Below, one piece after another: positions 49,311 through 62,800 of a DNA stretch of 64,000 bases (position 1 is the first letter of the stretch; every line of letters begins with the position of its first letter). The DNA comes from Sphagnum compactum (taxonomy: Eukaryota > Bryophyta > Sphagnopsida > Sphagnales), in NCBI GenBank assembly GCA_965153455.1, contig OZ234494.1:5270001-5334000 (forward strand). Direction: 5' to 3'. The notes under the pieces were generated by a model. It worked only from the letters and a program-made list of their open reading frames with translations, ran no database searches and was not told where the DNA came from. A program made the position numbers and the translations under genes.

Positions 49311-49774
49311 AAAACCCCAAAGGGCTCTTCTATTTTTGTTTTGATTGTTTTTTTCTATCAAAAAATTTCAATTACATTAAAAAAATTCAAGCATCCTCCA
49401 TCTTAAGTTGAGTAATAGCAATAAGTCTAACTATTTCCTAACTTCCACCCCTTCAAGCCGCATCCCCCATCACCACGACTAAACTTTTACTAATAGTCAA
49501 TTGTTAAGACATAGAGATTTTTGACATCTTGTTTGTGTTAGCTTCATGTCCTTTAAATTTATCATTTCCATTTTATTTTTTCCCTTGTACATTTTCTGGA
49601 TCTGTGGTGTGTTTATTAATAAAGTTTTGCAGGGTTAGCACATAAAACCTCCAATATTCATTTCATAAGGTACCTGCTACTCAGCACAAGGTCACCAATG
49701 CCCAGGTCTCATTGGCCCAATGATTAGTAACCCTTTGGCTTCTTGGACGAAATCCTCTCTTTAAGGTTCTTATT
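49311..49774. other. Spacer, no gene recognised
   Basis: Short AT-rich stretch with no recognised feature. Confidence 0.5.
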
Positions 49775-49902
49775 ATGGTTGGTTGGTGAGAGGCTGCTGG
49801 TTTCCAGAAATATGCTCATGGCCTCCTGTGCCTCGAATATGGTTGGTTGGTGAGAGGCTGCTGGTTTCCAGAAATATGCTCATGGCCTCCTGTGCCTCGA
49901 AT
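49775..49902 (+). repeat. Perfect 64-bp tandem duplication
   Basis: Units at 49,775-49,838 and 49,839-49,902 are identical by eye, starting ATGGTTGGTTGGTGAGAGG. Perfect identity means either a very recent duplication or an assembly artefact. Confidence 0.95.
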
Positions 49903-50003
49903 ATTTCTAGTAAACGGTCGAGGAGGAGTGCCTTGGCTATTTATGGTAACTAAGCCGACTCTAACCCGGGTAGAACACCTCTTTGAGTGATGCCTCTTAT
50001 TAC

Positions 50004-50091
50004 GGGCTATATTTAATCCAGGAAATGTTAAAATTGGACTCAGAGACCCAGATTTAGTCTTTTTAGGCCAAATATTTCTAATGTCTATTAA
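50004..50091 (+). repeat. Short dispersed repeat family R3, copy 2
   Basis: It aligns with 26,064-26,150 (GGAAATGTTAAAATTGGACT, AGAGACCC, TTTAGTCT, TTCTAATGTCTATTA). Confidence 0.55.
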
Positions 50092-50697
50092 GAAACCCAA
50101 AAAACATTTAGGGTTTTCACAATTGTTGGCTGGCTATTGCCTTTTTATTTCATAAATGGTTGGGTAGGTTTTTTTTTTTTTTTTCAGTTTTGAATCACAT
50201 AGGGTATCAATATCAAGAAATTTTTGGGAATTTAAACCCACCCACTTATCAATTTATTCAGTTATTCTTTTGGAAATAATCATCAGTTATGTATAAGCGT
50301 GAGTTGTCAAATACCCACCTTCAGAATTATTAGTTATGTTGCCTAGGCAGGGTAGGTTATAAGGTTACTTTCAAAATTTTATTCTTTAATTCTTGCGTTT
50401 TTGTTTTCTATCATGAACATGTTTAGGCTTTTAGTAACTTTCTTTCTTTCTTTTCTTTCTTGGATGAAATTCCAATCATCCAAGTAGGTTATTAAGACTT
50501 GAAAATTCAATACCCAACCCACAAGGATCTTGCCAGTTCCTGGAATGATATGTACTAACCAAGTAGGTTATCAATTGGGTTAAAAAAAAAACAACCAATA
50601 GATAGGTTATCAATACCCGAATTGATAACCAGGTGTTTTCTCATAACCAGACAACAGCTTTTTACAGTGGTATCAATGTAGGGGCTAATTTATTCAG
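50092..50697. other. Spacer with GGTTATCAATACCC-type words
   Basis: Words of the type TAGGTTATCAAT and GATAACCAGG recur in both orientations here, and also at 29,040-29,340. This suggests another old inverted-repeat family without clear limits. No gene recognised. Confidence 0.4.
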
Positions 50698-50723
50698 CCC
50701 CCCCCCCCCCCCCCCCCCCCCCC
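50698..50723. repeat. C homopolymer
   Basis: A run of 26 C bases; its length may be unreliable. Confidence 0.9.
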
Positions 50724-50763
50724 ACACTGGTACCTTCTTCACCTCTTGAATGAAGCTTCTTTT

Positions 50764-50859
50764 TGGCTATATTTAACTTGGGGAAATTTTTATATTCTAA
50801 TTCATAGATCCTGATTTAGTTCTAATAGACTGAGGATGGGCTATTTGTAATGTTTATAA
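50764..50859 (+). repeat. Short dispersed repeat family R3, copy 3
   Basis: It shares GGCTATATTTAA, CTGATTTAGT, GGGCTATTTGTAATGT and TATAAA words with 50,004-50,091, 0.7 kb upstream. Confidence 0.45.
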
Positions 50860-51204
50860 ACCACCCCCAAAAAATGGGTATTTCTCCCATGGTGCCAGCA
50901 TAGGTGTGTCACACTGTGGCCTTGCCATTTACATTAAACAGTATCTTAAGGCAAAAGAAGAATTATGAAAATTCGAATATTTCACCGAGCAAAAATATAA
51001 TCTTCAAAAAAATCCTCTAAAAGAAACCAGAATCCTTCAAGATATCATAACTCTAGAATAACTAATCTCAAGTTTGAACACAAGCCAAAACATCATCTTT
51101 AAAAAAATCCTCATATAAAAATCAACCTACTACCTAGGGGCCTAAGCTACTATACTCTATAATGAATCTAAACACAATATCCTTGCCTACCAAGGCAAGG
51201 CCAA

Positions 51205-51540
51205 TAAATGGAGTGGAAACAGTTTTCTGTTGTGTTCCAGTTCATTAGCTAACCATCGTGGTTAGCTCAGTTGCTTTCTTTTACTACCTACCTACTAACA
51301 ACCCACAATCATAGTGTTAGTAGGTAGGTAGTAAAAACAGCCCTTACAGATGTATAATTCGGCTACTTACCTAGTAGTTACCTATTTTCCTACCTACCAA
51401 CCTATGTATGAGACCTATTTCTTACAGAATTGGTTACAAAGGTGAAACTAACTATTAACTCAGATGAGGTTCATCCACAACTAAGTAATAACGAGCATCC
51501 AGTGGATGGTGTACTGGTGGGTGCTAGTTCACGGTGGCCA
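51205..51540. mobile_element. TIR element family T1, copy lacking its left end
   Basis: It follows the 404-bp element at 39,811 from GGAAACAGTTTTCTGTTG through GAGACCTATTTCTTACAGAA and CATCCAGTGGATGGT to the right terminus CTGGTGGGTGCTAGTTCACG, then GTGGCC. The left TIR is missing or rearranged. Confidence 0.75.
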
Positions 51541-52807
51541 TGATGTAATTGTGGGCCGGGACTGGGGTGAGGTTAGTTTGGCTCATTGTGAGTGCTGCCC
51601 ATGGGCAAAGTTTGCTCTTTCATAATTATGAACTTCGAAGGGGAGGTGACATGAGAGTAGTCTAATGTAAGATTGAGAAAGGCAACATCATAAGAGGAAG
51701 AGTAAATCACATTGTAATGTTATTCTCATTCCTAGGTCCTCCTTAGCTTAAAAAGGAGTATACTAATGCCTTATTGATTATAATACTGAAATTTTAAATT
51801 GATGGCAACCATTGACTTTTTTATTTAACTTTTGTATCACCAAAACACGTGAAGCAAAGTCAATAAATACCTTGATTTTGAATTCCTAGAATCTGCTTTA
51901 CATCTATAAAGGTCTACACACTACATTCCTTTTCAACTTTGAAAAAGGTTTGAAATACCCCACATGTGCATCAGACTTATCTTTAAAGTCAATCTCCTGT
52001 ATTTGAGCTTGCCATTGGGCTTGTCTTTGCCTTTTTCATGTTGAGTTTTGAACTATCCTTAAGTTACCCATGTAAGGGACCTTCAGTCAAAACTTAGCAC
52101 AAGATGACAAATGTTTTGTCTTGCAACCCTCTTTCTCCTAAAACCTTCATTCAATGGAAAAAAAACTTGTTACAAATCAAGCCACTACTCCAAAGCATGA
52201 AAATATTCCAACAAATAGAATAAGAGATACATACACAAAACAACACACACACAAAACATAAGAAAAGGTTAAGAAAGGAAACACAAACAACCTTTACTTA
52301 TTTGAAAATCTTGCCAATTTTTTTAAATTAATGTTGTTATGAATCACCCAACATTGGTTTGAATTGCAAAGCCCTTGCCATTGCCTATACCTAAAAACCT
52401 TGCAAAATAAAAAGATTAATGTTGCTTTGTAACCTTTCACACACACGCAAAACCTTGTGAAAAAACACACACACAAAAAGCCTCTTTGTTTCAAATTGCA
52501 AAACACGCACAAAACAATCACCACATTACTCCAAATCACAAATCATAAAAGAAAAACCACAAGAAAACAAGAAGATCAACATATGTGATTAAACTTTGAT
52601 CACTACCAATTTTTGTGGGTTTTCAAGTCTTACCCACTCTTATTTATGTTACTCACACATCCATCCACCATTCTACCACTTGTGGTCTATTTTGGCCAAA
52701 ACCCACGACGAGCACCCCCTAACATGCCTACTTTATGAATACCTTTGTTATATATCTACTTTTGAAGCAAAAATCAAATATTTCATTCTTTCATAATTTT
52801 TATATTT
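51541..52807. other. Spacer, no gene recognised
   Basis: A-rich tracts with CACACACAAAA words near 52,230-52,270 and 52,440-52,480. No gene family motif was seen. Confidence 0.5.
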
Positions 52808-53818
52808 CACTAGAAGAAATTCTTAAATCTATGACTCCATAGATGATTGATTTTGTAGTCATATCGGACAGTATATGACTAAAGGCCTTTAGTTGTAATG
52901 GACAAGTAGCAAAAGACAAGTAATTATTTAATGTTTGACATAGGACTTTTCATTCTATAGTCATTAACGACAAGTCATAGAATACAAACCATGTATAATG
53001 TTGAGGTGTCATATAATGAATGATTAAAATATGATTGTCAAACACAAAGTATTTTTAATAGGTAGGTAGGTAATAGGTTTAAGTAGGTCAAAAAAGGAAG
53101 GTAGGTAGGTAGTAGCTTAACCTACCTAACCTGACTTACGTAATTTATGTAACCTACCTATGTAACTACCTTAGTCTAGCCTACTTACCTTAGCCCCTTA
53201 GGAATGTACATAGCTTACAAATATTAAGAATTCAACCCTTCATTTTCACAATGATAAACCAAGTCCTTACCAATGGACCATAACATCAAAAGGTGTCTAA
53301 TTTTGGTCGTGGGTAGGTAAATAGGTAGGTAGGTGGGTGGGTAGGTAAATGCGTAGTAAGTAAGTAAGTAAGTAGGTAGGTGGTGGATGGGTGGTTGGTG
53401 GGTATGTGGTAGGTAGGTGGCTTGGTGAGTAAACAAGTAAGTAGGTTATAGATGGGTGGGTGGGTAAGTAAATAGGTAGGTACATAGGTAGGTGAAGGGC
53501 GGGGGTAAGGTTGTTTATGTTCATATATAATGACTTATAATTATTTTTTAATCATTGTAATGACAATTGGACGTCCATGTCACTATGTCATTAGTCATGG
53601 ATGCCATGTAAATGAAATAAAAGTGATGAAAACTAACATCCCCCATCTTGTTACCACCTCATCATCTACTAGTCACATGCCTCATTAATGTATGACTATA
53701 ACTTTTTATGTATAGGATCCAAAATAATAATTTATGATTAAAGTCATACATATTGTCATTTAGGACTTGTAATTAATCATAGATTTTTTGGTTGCAAAGG
53801 ACATAATTTCTTCTAGTG
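52808..53818. mobile_element. Non-autonomous CACTA element of 1,011 bp
   Basis: It starts CACTAGAAGAAATT (52,808-52,821) and ends with the exact reverse complement AATTTCTTCTAGTG (53,805-53,818). TTT flanks each side, which fits the 3-bp target duplication of the CACTA superfamily. Subterminal repeats of the CTATGACT, GTCATA and GACTATA type occur in both ends. There is no transposase. The centre carries TAGG/CCTA tetranucleotide tracts at 53,055-53,195 and 53,310-53,500. Confidence 0.85.
53310..53500. repeat. TAGG-type microsatellite tract inside the CACTA element
   Basis: Degenerate GGTA/GGTG/AAGT tetranucleotide repeats. The 70-75-codon open frames across it on the minus strand (Tyr/Leu/Pro/Thr-rich) are by-products of the repeat. 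Confidence 0.85.
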
Positions 53819-55989
53819 TTTTAATAGCCTAAAAAATTACACAAATTGCCATTTGTATGTGTTAAATCTAGATTTTTAAAACCATTCAAAAGCCCCAATG
53901 AACTTAAAGACAATAGTTTTATGCATGAATGTACAAGATTGTGATTGTGAATTTTTCAAATACATATGCATGACATTTTGAAACTTAGTTGGGACCCAAA
54001 AAAGGAAGTTGTGCAAAAAAAATAAAAACCACATGCTTCAACTTCAATTTTCATTCAAAAAAATACATTTGATTGTCCAAATGAAAACTTTCAAATGAAT
54101 TAAATTTAACATTCTTAGTACCAAGCTTTCAAAAAATTTAATTTCAAATATATTACCCCAAACTCAAAACAATTCTCACATTCATACATTTTTCGTATTC
54201 ACCACTAGCCAAAAATGATTAATAGACAAAAGTTGAACACCAAATAAGAAACTTGCACCAAGACATTGAACTTAATAATGAAGAAAATTGATCAATAACA
54301 CCATGATGCATTAGCAAAATCACATGCTCAAAATCTTTTTCTCTAATGGGCCTAGAGTATTGTTACTTAATTTCACATCAAACATACCAAAATTAGCATA
54401 TCATTATATGAAAACTTGCATGATCTTTTCAACCATAAAATTGTTCAAACCACCAATTCAATTTACCTTTTCTCCTTGATATTCATTTTTAAACCTCTTG
54501 CCAATTTACTCAAAATCAAAATGGTTATGGAGTGTTCATTTTTTCACCCAAAACACGCATTCCATTAATTCTTGCAAATTTCACATTATCTATGTCCTTC
54601 AATAATAAAATAATGGATGAATTTTTTTAAAATTAAAAGCCATCATTGTAGCTTAAGATTGAAGAAATTACAAGTTCTAAAAAATCAACATGCACAAAAC
54701 ATTTGATACAATAGTTACAACAATTTTGGCAAGAGTGTAACATGAAATTTATTTTTCAAATTGATTACAACTACACAACCTTTTCGTAAATCTTCCACAA
54801 ATCATGGAATCATTCAATTTGTCTTCAAAAAACTCCTCCATATATTATTTTCCATCTTAAAAACATGTGAATTCTTGGGACCCAATATTGGCAATAATGG
54901 CAATGTATTTTGTTTAAAAAATAAAATAATAAAAGCAAATAAAATTCATACACAAACTATAAGCAATGTATTATCTATTTTGCGCATGGAACATTTTCAA
55001 CACATTTAATTCCACTTACTTTTACAAAACTTTGAATCAAATGGTGGTTTGTAATTTCAAAGGTCAATCACAATTTGGGTTGTAATCTTATTGAGCCCAA
55101 TTCATTTACTTTTTTTTATTGGTTAATATTAATGGCATGCATCATCAAAATTTCAAATAGGTTAACACAATTAGAGTGTTTCATCTACCTTTACGTTTTT
55201 GCCTTGAAATCCTTTATTCACAATTAGCTCTATTAATGGGCAAAATTAAACACAATGATCCAAATTTTGATTAGTTAGAAGCTTGTTTATTTCCAATTTG
55301 TTTTAAAGTAACAAACATATAATATCTTGTTTTATTATATAATTGTTATTGAATGAATTATAATAGTTGCATTAGACACACCCTACCATACATGGGAACA
55401 TATATCTATTAAAAACTATGTGCAACTATGTGCAATTAGGTGTGATTATGTTGTAGTTTATAAAGTGTCCACATAAATTTCCCACACAAAATGCCCACAA
55501 ATGAATGAAATATTTACATGGCTTTTCATCAATTCATTGACAAATGAAATTTACTGATGTTCATTGTAGTTAACTTACAATTAATGCACTACTAAAATAT
55601 TTATGGATTTTACCAATGATATTATGTTACAACTTGAATTCAATGTTTATGAAAAGGCAAAATTGTTGTTTTAAAGGCGTGAAAATGCAGTCTCTAAACA
55701 TTATCTTCCTCATGAAACCAATGTTGAGGGAGACAAGTTCAGATTATTCCTATTTACAAGCAGTAGTATAAAAGTGGGGTGCAATTCGTTAACTTAAATC
55801 ACTATGGGACCTGAAAAATGAAATAGGTTCACTGCACCTTAATGATTTCACTTGGTTAAAGTTATTTCACTATAAAATCACCATGTAGATATCATGTTTC
55901 GTTACTACTAGTTGACATAATTCACTACCATAATTTATTATGTTAAATTAATTTATTTTTATGTTAAAAGTGTACCTATGGTACATTTA
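53819..55989. other. AT-rich spacer, no gene recognised
   Basis: Low-complexity A/C-rich sequence on the plus strand with no motif-bearing frame. Confidence 0.5.
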
Positions 55990-57960
55990 GTTTTTTGATG
56001 TCATTAATACTTTAAATTTTAAAAAAGGGTTGTTTCAAATACCTTAGGTTACTTTAAACTATACCCTATGTTATTTTAGGTTACTCTAGTTATTATAATT
56101 TATACCCTAAGTTATTTATAAATTTTTATAGGTTATTAAAATAATTATACCCTTGGTTATAGCCTAAACTATTAAATGTTATTTTATTTCAAGGTATCCT
56201 AACTCAATATAGGCTTTCTATTTTAAGTTATTTTAAGTTGAACTATTTAACTAACCTTAAGTTATACATTAGGTTATTTTATTGTAAATAATTATGTGTT
56301 ATTTCAAATTATACCTTAGGTTATTCAAGATCATATAAAAAAATTTCATACAATAATTTAAAGTGGAATGACCAAAGCTAGAATAACTTAAAATAACTAA
56401 TAATAGCATATGTAAAATAGCTTAAAATAGTAAAAAATAGCATATGGTAGAATAATCAGTAATAGTTTAAAATAACTTGCAATAAAATAACCAAGAATAA
56501 CCAAGAATAATTTGTGGTAGGGCTTATTCATAATTGAAATATTAATAAAAGGAAAAAAGACTCCAAGATTTTTGTGGGGCTACTTTTTGCAAATAACATC
56601 TACTTAAAACAAATTTAAGTGAAAAAAATTGAATAGTCCAATTTAAAATAATTCATTTGATAGTGGTGATTTTTCACATTCATATATAATTGTGTATGAA
56701 TATTTTGGTTTATAACCAGAAACGTAGAAAATCTTAGAAAATCCCAAAATGAGTTTCAATGGACAACCAAACATGTTTTTTGGCAAATTTGTTTTTTGCA
56801 CATGTGACTTACATGTAAAGCTAAACATTTTCAACCCATTGAAATTATTTTTTTATCAAATGGTTTAAAAAAAATGAGTCTTTTGCTTTGTAGTCATTTC
56901 CTTCAAAATTTCAAGACTTTGTTGTTTCATCAAGTTCATCCAATGAACTTTCATAAAAGGGGGCATGTTTTTGTTGCATAGAAAGTGTGAAATCAATTGT
57001 ATGATTTTATGCATTCCTTTTGATTCCTTAAAAAAAAATACAATTTAGGCACTTGATATAATTAGTTTATAGGACTCAAATGACATTTACATAGTATCCA
57101 AATAATTTTACAATATTTTTAAAAATAAATAAAACATCATTTTATCTATTGGAATACATCTATTATGACTATAAAAATGTAAAATAAACAAAAATCCAAA
57201 GTTGTCCTTTGTAATCCTTTAAATATAGGTCATTCTTTTCTGGTACCCCAATCGTGAATACACCTAGTATAATAACTTAAAATAACCAATAATAATCTAG
57301 ATGGTAAATAACCTACTATAATCAATTATAACCTACAATAGGATAACCACATATATAGCCCATGATAAATAATTTAAAATAACCAACAATAGCCAATGAT
57401 AAAATAACAAAAAACATATAAAGTATAAACATTTTGAATAACCAACAATAACCTACGATAAAAAAACCAATAACAGTTTAAGGTAAATAACCTAAAATAA
57501 CCAACAATAACATATGATAAAATACCCTAAAATAACTAGCAATAGCCTACAAAAAAATAAATCCAAGAATAGCATAAGGTAAAATAATTTTAAATAACTA
57601 ATAATAACCTATAGTATAATAACCAATGATAGCCTATGGTCAATAGCTTAAAATAGTCTAAAATAACCTAAAATAAATAACCAACAATAACATCTAGTGA
57701 AATAACCTAAATTAACCAAAAATAACATACAATAAAATAATCAATAATAGCCTATGATAAAAATAGCCAAAAGTAACATATGATAAAATAACTAAAATAA
57801 CCAACAATGACCTATGATAAAATAACCTAAAATAGATTAAAATAACCTATGATAGAATAACCAACAATAGCTTATGATAAAATAACCAAAAATAGTTTAA
57901 AATAGCCTATGATAAAATAATAACTAATAGCCTATGATAGAATAACCAATAATCATTAAA
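55990..57960. repeat. Degenerate AATAACC / GGTTATT arrays with an orientation switch
   Basis: From about 55,990 to 56,340 the plus strand repeats GGTTATTTTAGGTTA-type words. From 56,370 to 56,520 and from 57,260 to 57,960 it carries the complementary type (AATAACCTAAAATAACCAAC, CCTATGATAAAATAACC). Unit length is irregular, with compound words of roughly 15-40 bases. Stops are frequent, so this is not coding. Confidence 0.8.
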
Positions 57961-59534
57961 AGAAATCTTGCATTATGCAACCATTCAATTTGCAACTATG
58001 TGCAACTAAATGTCATTTATAACTATGTTTTGGCACTTTACAATTGATCACCATCCATTTCAATCTATTTTTTTCCTTTGCGACTATGATGTAATTAATT
58101 TGCAACTATTAGGTTTTACATCCTATTATGATGATTCAATTTTTAGGTTTTTCATACAAGAAGGGCCTATATGTCCAATTAGTTACAAAAATAATTGCAA
58201 CTTGGTTACTTTCATGTGATGTACGTATACTTTTGATATATATTAAGGTGTTTCAAAATGTATTAGGGGTATATTTATATATTCATAAATTTAATTATAT
58301 TATATTTAGGCCATATTCAATATACATTTTGCATATATTGTGGCTATGTAGACTAGGCAAGTTGATAAGTAAATAGTTAAATAGTTAGGTAGGTAGAACT
58401 ACCTACTATTTTTAATATAAATAATAGTTATTACTAATTACAAGTTAATCAATTAGTTCATAATAATAATTAATAATAATTACAATAACAATAAACTATT
58501 AATAATAGAACTTATTATTGATAGATAACTATTTATTACTAATAATTTATAATTTATAACTATATTAAATTTATTTATTAATTATTTTAATTAATTATGT
58601 TTACTAAATATTTAATGATTTAGTAGTTTATGTAATAATTCAAATGATCTATAATAGTTACTATTTGATAGTAGGTGGTAATAAGTAGTAGGTAGGTTGG
58701 TAAGTGGGTAAGCAATTATTTAATGTTTAGTTAATCAATTAGTTCTAGTTAGTTAGTTAGTAAATTACTTATTAAAATATAGTTTACAAACTTGAAAAAA
58801 AAGATAAAGGATATGGGATAAACTTTTTAGTTTCAACTTAATTGCAACTAAATTTTTTATCCCATATGTTTCATTTCCATTTCCATCTTGTAAAAGTATA
58901 TGATGAAGGTGTTTTGCTTTACATTTTTATATTAAAAACCTCTGTAATTTGGATGAGCCAATGAAAGAAGTTTAACCCTAAAGGTTAAACCTAAAATTGA
59001 AAAAAAAAATTTTACATATATATTTCATAGTTTACCTACCCACCTACCTACCTAATCCTATTTACTTACATTCCTACCTATTTACTTACCTACATACATA
59101 CCTACCTACATATTGATTTAAATGCATTTTGGCCAAATTTCAAATAACATACCACATGGCAAATTTTTATTGTGCCATGTGGCATGATTTCACACGATCC
59201 AAAATAGATGATGAAGATCCAATATGTGATTTAAAAACATAATTAAAAAAAATATTATCTTGCCACATGGCATTTTGTAATGTGTTATAACATAGTTGCA
59301 AATAATGGTGAGTAGTTGCAAACTTTATATGAATGGTCAATAGATGAAGGTGTATATGTTGACCATATACATCATCCATGTGGATTGTGATGACATCATG
59401 TTAAGTCATCATTTGCAATTAGATGTTACATGCAACTTCACTTGTGCAAATAATGGAATTTTAGTTGTACATGTTGGTTGTAACTTATTTGTAGTTGCAA
59501 ATTACAATTACAAATTGAGACTTTTCGTTTAGTG
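57961..59534. repeat. TAGG/CCTA foldback region and hairpin
   Basis: GGTAGGTAG-type tracts at 58,376-58,402 and 58,670-58,712 face CCTACCTA-type tracts at 59,033-59,112 in inverted orientation. Between them a hairpin at 58,811-58,867 pairs ATATGGGATAAA with TTTATCCCATAT-like sequence. Words of the type AGTTGCAACTA recur in the flanks. No gene recognised. Confidence 0.6.
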
Positions 59535-59860
59535 AATAGCTTACGATAAAATAGCCAAGAATAACCAATGGTAAAATAATTTAAAATAAACAATAACTTG
59601 TGATAGAATAACCAAATAACCTATGGTAAAATAGCCTAAATAGCCAATAATAGCCTATTGTAAAATAATTTAGAATAGTCGACAATATATATTTTACAAT
59701 AGAATAGCCACTAATAACCTATGATAATATAACTTATAATAAGCAATAATAGCCTATGGTGAAATAACATAGAATAGTCAATAATGGCATATAATAAAAT
59801 AACTTAAAATAGCCCATAGTAGAATAGTTAAGAATAACTTAAAGTAAAAGAGAATGTGCA
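59535..59860. repeat. Degenerate AATAACC array, distal block
   Basis: The same word family as 57,260-57,960 (AAAATAACC, AATAGCCTATGGT, ATAGAATAACC), after a 1.6-kb gap. Confidence 0.75.
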
Positions 59861-62800
59861 TAATAATATGTGATAACAAAAAAATATCATTCATTTAAAT
59901 AATGGTTCAAGGGTTAAGAAGTTTTTTAAACATGAAGGTGAGAGGTAAAGGGTTTAAAGCTTCACCCTTGTACCTTAGGTTGGTGGGCTAGGTTTTTAGC
60001 TTATGTTAGATAGCCTAGTGAAAGTTCCTAGGTGCTTAGTGTAGGTTTGTAATTAACTATCAATGAATTTATCATTGATGATTTAACTATTAATGAATTT
60101 GATTAACTCTTTGTGAATTCAATTAGTTTTTAATGAATTCACTTGTTTGTAGCAACTGGTCCACATTTCCTAAAGGGTTGTCCACTTTCACTATGGTAAA
60201 TTTGTTCAATTTCATTCAAAATTTAATGAAACATAAAATGAACTTAGACACATATTGGTGTACTAAAGAGGGCTACTATCACTTATTTACTCTACTACAA
60301 CTATTCAAGTACGGTAAGGAAATCTCTACTTAGCAAATAGATGTATTAATTAGGAGCTTATTCTACTACAACTATTCAAATAATAGTCACATAATATTCC
60401 ATGTAGAAAAAAATGAAATAGAAAGGACATTTTTTTTAGGATAGTCTTACCATCTAGACAAAAACACTATTCAAACTAATGGAACCCATAGTGAATGAGT
60501 TTAATACAAGAGCAAATGAGAGGGGACTAGAAGGTAGTTATCTTCCAAACCTTTTAACAAATTTCTAAAGATGGATAATCATGTTCAGTGGTTCTGCACG
60601 CCTCCAACACTTGTTATCTCCTGTTTAAAATGCATGTAGACCCTCTGTGGTTACTACTTACCATCTGTAGTGTTATATTAACAACAACATGTGAGCCATT
60701 TTCTTTCGAAGACTTTTTTTAATTGTCAATCTTGACAATAATCCCCATCTAAGGACACAAACATTTCTTTTCTTTTGTGATCATACATGCAAACACAACT
60801 TGTTGTAATTGATGCATGTGCATTTCATTTGTTTAAATTATGGATGGTCCTTGAGTTTGGCACTCAAGTATTTCATTAAAACTTGGACATGGTTATCGAC
60901 TTTCAAAAGTCTTTTTTTCCTATGCATGATTCCTCTAGCATGCATTAGTAGATCTTGGTGCTAGAAGTTGTGTTTCTTACAACTTGGTGAAAATGGGCAC
61001 CTATACATCCCATCCACATTCTTAGCAATGAAAATGCTAGAATTGATCTTGTACATTGTCTTAATCATATATATTTTGATCTCTTTTGACCAAAGTTAGT
61101 AGTGTTGTTGAGCTTGGGTTTTTAGGAGGAGGATGACATATTGTTACATAACATTATGCCAAAACATGGCATCTATGACTACATTTTGGTAATCATATAA
61201 TTAATCAAGACCCATTGTTTATGTTGTGGCATGACCGTAACCACCTGAAAATTAATTAATTAAAAAAATTCCCACCCATCACTATTTAGTTGTATAGTCA
61301 TGTCCAATGTCATGTGTCTTTTTGTATTTTAGTCGTGGAGGACACAAGTTTCCAATTCAATTATGTAATTGTGGAAGGCAATGTAATTGGTGAGATTTGA
61401 ACTTTTCATTTCTTTCATACCAACGCAAAGCCTTAACCATCCAACTGGCAACCACCAACGTCAACATGTCATAACAATTGTGATCATAAATTTATAAACA
61501 TGATTATTTTCAATTTCATACCTTATTATATAATTTTATAACATATATTATTATGTAAAAATACAATTCAATAGTTTCATAATGAAGTTAATTACAAATG
61601 TTTAATTTAATAATTATAATCTACTCAATTTCAAAATTTGAATTTTTTTAATGATCCAAACATCATGATTATAAAAAAACTTTAGTTCCAAGTTTTGCAT
61701 TAAAACATTAGTAAGTAATTATATTCCAAAAGTTATAATTTAATGTTTTCAATTTTAATGATTTAATTATTTGAATTCCTAAGTATGTTATTTATTAATT
61801 TTATGTTTGATTTAGTAATTAAAAATAGACTCGATATGGCACATCCTTCAATTCAAATTTTGTTTAGCTTTATATTTGAAATGGATTAAATGTTTAATCT
61901 AATTTTAATTCAATTTTAAAGCCATATCTTCACCCTTTTATTTTTTTTTGCTTTGGTCAATATATGATCAAAGTTCAAATTATCTTAATCATGTGTCATG
62001 TTGATGACTAGAGACAAATGACCTTAGTCATACATGCCATCCATGACTAAAGGTGATTGTGATGCACATGACTATATCAAATGGCACATTGATTACATGA
62101 TTAAGATTGGGACATAGTTGCAAAATTTCCTTGTCATGGATGCTAGGTTTTGGCATAGTGCAACCACAAAATGCATACATGAAAAATAATCAATCCTTTA
62201 TGAACATTTTTCACATTGCAACCACCTTTAGGATAACACACAATGCACATCATATCCTCTTCTACGTGCTTAAACTTTTGCTTAAAAAAACATTGCAAAT
62301 AACTCCATGCATATGAACACCATTTGTGCACTCCTCTACAACACGTCAAATCACAAGGAACATGACAATAAATAAAAAAAACATAACAAACAACAACAAA
62401 AAAATGAATCCACAAAAAGATAGAGCTCAATGGATCACAAACATAATAGAAAGATCAAGATCATCTTCAACATGGATACAAAATCATTGTTCATCTTCTT
62501 TCACAACATTTTTGAACACACAAGTTCTTTTCTTCTTTTTCAATATTATACAAACTCGAACCCCCATTTAAAAGTTAGTTGCCAGGAACAAGACTATAAT
62601 TTTTTTGTGCCAGTCAAATCAAGCTCCAAACTTGATAAGCCAAAACCAAAAGAATGTGAATGAATGGAAGGAAGGAAGAAGGCACAAAATGTAAGGCCCT
62701 AAGGAGTAAAAATGTTCTACTCTTCTTCCCACTGCAAAATTGACTTTGAGCATGTACTCCTCCATTGATGTGTTCTCTAATCATCACAAATGGTGATAGT

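Noticed and set aside
53224-53524. Minus-strand frames rich in Tyr, Leu, Pro and Thr
   Set aside because: They are translations of the TAGG tetranucleotide tract inside the CACTA element.
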